A DNA stretch of 41,660 bases. It comes from Mesostigma viride. Lineage: Eukaryota > Streptophyta > Mesostigmatophyceae > Mesostigmatales > Mesostigmataceae. Position 1 is the stretch's first letter. Every line of letters begins with the position of its first letter. The stretch is taken from contig RPFO01000383.1 in the NCBI GenBank assembly GCA_009746045.1, positions 1 to 41,660 on the forward strand, read 5' to 3'. Shown piece by piece: positions 39,336-41,660 of the stretch. The notes below the pieces were generated by a model. The model worked only from the letters and a program-made list of their open reading frames with translations. It was not told the DNA's origin and did no database searches. The position numbers and the translations under genes are program-made.

Positions 39336-40078
39336 TCTCCCTCTCTCCTTCCTCCTCCCCGCCCCGCCCCCTTGCCTCGCCCCCCTTCCCCCCCTCCCTC
39401 TTTCCTCCTGGCATGCGTCTAGGTTCTGCCCCATCCCTAACCGGTCCCCCTCCATCACTCGAGATCGAGAATTCTTTTCCCTAATTGGGACCGCATGCAA
39501 CTTTTTGGCTGTCGCGGGTGCAACCATCGCGGAAGGCGCAGGATTTCCCAGACCCGTGTCATCATCACTGTTCAGCGGATGCCTCAGCATCCCGCCCTGC
39601 CATGTGCCTCTTCCCACCCGTATCTGCCCCTTCCGGGATCTTTGCCTGCAGCTGCCCTCCCCTCTGCCACTCGCGTACTGTGAAGGGAATTGGATTGTGA
39701 AAATATTGCCAGCTCTCAGTACAAACCTGTCCATGTGCCACCTGCCCCTAACCTGCCCACGTGCCACCCTGCCCACATTCAACCTGTCCACTACAACCTC
39801 TATCCACGGCATGCTGTGCTAGCAGGCGGAGGCGTCGGCGCGGCGTGACAGGCAGCAGCAACGCGGAGAGGGTGCGGTGGTTAGCAGAACGGGTGGCCGA
39901 GCAGAGGGAGCGCGTGAAGAAAGCCGTATATTCTGGCGTAGGGTGTGAGGGGGACGGGTTGCGTGTTGGGGGGGACGGTTGCTGGGTGGGTGAGCTCACA
40001 AGGAACGTACGTGGGACGGAGCGGGGGCCAGGGATGTGATGACGGGGGAAAAGAGACGGTTGTGTGTGGAGAACAAGA
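39336..40078. other. No recognisable gene
   Basis: C-rich sequence fading out of the repeat, followed by mixed sequence. Short overlapping frames only. Confidence 0.4.
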
Positions 40079-40177
40079 GCATGTCAAGAAATGTACGTGC
40101 GAGTGTGCATGTCAAGAAGAAACGTACGTGCATGTGTGCCTGTCAAAGAAATGTCGTGGAGTGTGCATGTCAAGAAA
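40079..40177. repeat. Short tandem repeats of GTGTGCATGTCAAGAAA
   Basis: Three to four imperfect units of about 35 bp containing (T/C)ATGTCAAGAAA and GTACGTG precede the telomere-like block. Confidence 0.7.
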
Positions 40178-40259
40178 CTAAACCCTAAAACCCTAAAAAA
40201 CCCTAAACCCTAAACCCCCTAAACGCCTAAACCCTAAACCCTAAAACCCTAAACCCTAA
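40178..40259. repeat. Interstitial telomere-like (CCCTAAA)n block
   Basis: About eleven units of CCCTAAA with variants (CCCTAAAA, CCCCCTAAA, GCCTAAA). This is the plant/Arabidopsis-type telomere sequence. Unique sequence follows on both sides, so it is internal here. Confidence 0.92.
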
Positions 40260-40954
40260 GCAAGTGTGCACGTCACCATAAACGTTCGTGGGGGAAGGAG
40301 GGAGGCACGGGTGCGTCCGCCAGCGTTCATTTCGGAGGGCTTGGTGAGAGGGTTTATTTGTGGTGTCGGTGTGTCAACTTGAGTTTTTTTTTTCATAATG
40401 TTTTGGGGGCATCCTCAACAAGCATCCGCCAATGTGTGCTTGGGTTTGTAAAAGCTGTGTTTGGGTTTATGAGCTCATGCGTCTGCCTCAGGGGGGGAGC
40501 TTGTGTGGCCGTTTGTGGGGTCTGTTTGCCCAAACGTTTGGATGGTGAGGTTGTCAACAAGCGTTTTGTACATTGGGGGAAGGGGCGCTTCCTTAAGATT
40601 TTCTAACACCATGGGGTTGTAGAAAGAAGTGGCCTGGACATGACAATCCGCCTGCCTTCGTGCATCCCCGCCACCCCTTTGGTCACATGCTCTTCCCCCC
40701 CTGCCTTGCATTCCTGCAGTGCAACGGCTTGCGCAGCCACACGCAACCCGGTTGGAGGCTAGGCGGCCGCGCTGAGGGCTGCAAGCGACGAGGTGAGGGG
40801 TGGCCCTTGTCTCCCTGTACTTTTGCCACGGACGAGGTGAGCGGCCCGCCGGACTCCTTATGGAATACAAGTAGACTTGGCGGGGGCCAAGCCCCTATAA
40901 CTTTGGACTACTATTGGAGAACTCCGCTATTCAGTCGGCTGCTATCTGAATTCC
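40260..40954. other. No recognisable gene
   Basis: Mixed sequence with overlapping frames of 80-130 codons on both strands, none recognisable. Confidence 0.35.
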
Positions 40955-41290
40955 CATGCCCGTGCCCGTGGCCCGTGGCCCGTGGCCCGGTGCCCTGCCC
41001 GGTGCCCGTGGCCCGGTGCCCGTGGCCCGTTGCCCGTGGCCGGCGGCTGTGCCGCTAATCTGGCTAGTGGCCCGTTGATTGTCCATCCGCGATACCTCCG
41101 TGGCTAGTTGCCCGTGCCCGTGCCGTGGCCCGTGGCCGTTGCTAAGCAGTGGTCCATCGCCCGTAATTCCTTGCGTCCCTTGCTGAAATTGCCCGTGGCT
41201 TGTTTGCCATGGCTAGTTGCCCGTGGCTGGTAATTTTCCGTGGCAATTGGCCGTGGGCAATTGGGCCGTGGCTATTGGCCGTGGTAGTAA
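40955..41290. repeat. GCCCGTGG minisatellite
   Basis: Dense, irregular copies of CCCGTGGCCCGTG and TTGCCCGTGGCTAG, tight at 40955-41045 and looser to 41290. Confidence 0.85.
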
Positions 41291-41660
41291 CCACTGGCCC
41301 GTCAACCGGCTGAAGATCCATCCGTCCTCTCCTCCGATAGTTGCCCCGTTGCTAGGGGTCCCCGTCGCCGTGTTTTGCCCGTCAGCGCTGGAAATTCCTG
41401 ACACGTGCTGGTGGCTTCCGTGTCCCGTCGCCCGTACCTCGTCCGCGCACTATTGAAATTCCTTTCCGTCCTTTTTCGTAGTAGCGTGCTCATTCGCTTC
41501 GCTCCGGAGGAGGAGGCTACCTTAAACGTGAAACAATAAATCGGGACGCGCGTGCCCAGCGGCGCCCACACTCCTGGCGCTTCGCGGCCGTAGAGTAATC
41601 CGGGTTCATCCATCGTCCTGCGCGAAAACCCGCAAGGGCGATTTTTTGTACGCACGATTG
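41291..41660. other. Right edge: unassigned 117-codon minus-strand frame
   Basis: A frame at 41302-41655 (RRTMDEPGLLYGREAPG..., FKVASSSGAKRMSTLL) starts near the window edge. I recognise no domain and cannot show that it is coding. Confidence 0.2.

Noticed and set aside
40178-40259. True chromosome end
   Set aside because: The block is short and degenerate, with 1.4 kb of non-telomeric sequence beyond it.

Overview
This is a repeat-dominated stretch of a eukaryotic nuclear genome. Spliced genes with GT-AG introns, no bacterial operon layout, and nested LTR, LINE, hAT and CACTA-type transposons show this. An interstitial block of the plant-type telomere repeat (CCCTAAA), an LTR element apparently primed by initiator methionine tRNA, a chromodomain-bearing Ty3 element and CACTA termini point to the green lineage, most likely an alga or other streptophyte or chlorophyte. 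The species cannot be fixed from the sequence. At most one ordinary host-like gene is visible (6284-7851, + strand, three exons).

Layout. At 1-5367 (- strand) lies a large, decayed, spliced transposase-like gene of the KDZ/Plavaka/CACTA type with a BAH-like module. A pristine 2455-bp non-autonomous LTR retrotransposon (2707-5161) splits it; its LTRs of 799 bp appear identical and a 5-bp target duplication flanks it. At 5740-6092 is a cluster of hairpins; 6284-7851 is the three-exon unknown gene; 8218-8897 is a dense GTAACC/GGTTAC array; 9873-9956 is an (AC)n microsatellite.

From 19600 down to 10499 (- strand) lies a Ty3/gypsy chromovirus with an unusual layout. The order is an ORF with an RNase H1 hybrid-binding (viroplasmin-like) domain, gag, a CCHC ORF, PR-RT-RNaseH, integrase with chromodomain, then an extra GC-rich 770-residue ORF in the position where env would sit. 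The steps CCHC to pol and RNaseH to integrase both change frame by -1 exactly at an in-frame G_GGG_GGG heptamer. No flanking LTR pair could be identified.

At 22107-22947 are nested near-perfect palindromes. At 23024-23671 is a BED-finger hAT transposase fragment, and at 23871-25339 the C-terminal end of a LINE with a zf-RVT domain.

From 25560 to 34750 there is a three-level nest. A LINE (APE endonuclease plus RT, - strand, 34750 to 32072, with its possible tail at 25561-25715) is interrupted by a CACTA element (25716-32071) with CACTAGGAACTC ends and subterminal GTGAGAAA arrays. The CACTA element is itself interrupted by a head-to-tail pair of an unclassified repeat (25799-27763). The CACTA carries a terminal transposase exon (28188-29130) and a small TIR element (29570-30512). 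A second LINE copy (35294-36114) follows, then a 190-bp foldback element (36419-36608).

The right end is simple sequence: about 1.6 kb of CCCT/CT polypyrimidine tract, a short telomere-like block and a GCCCGTGG minisatellite.
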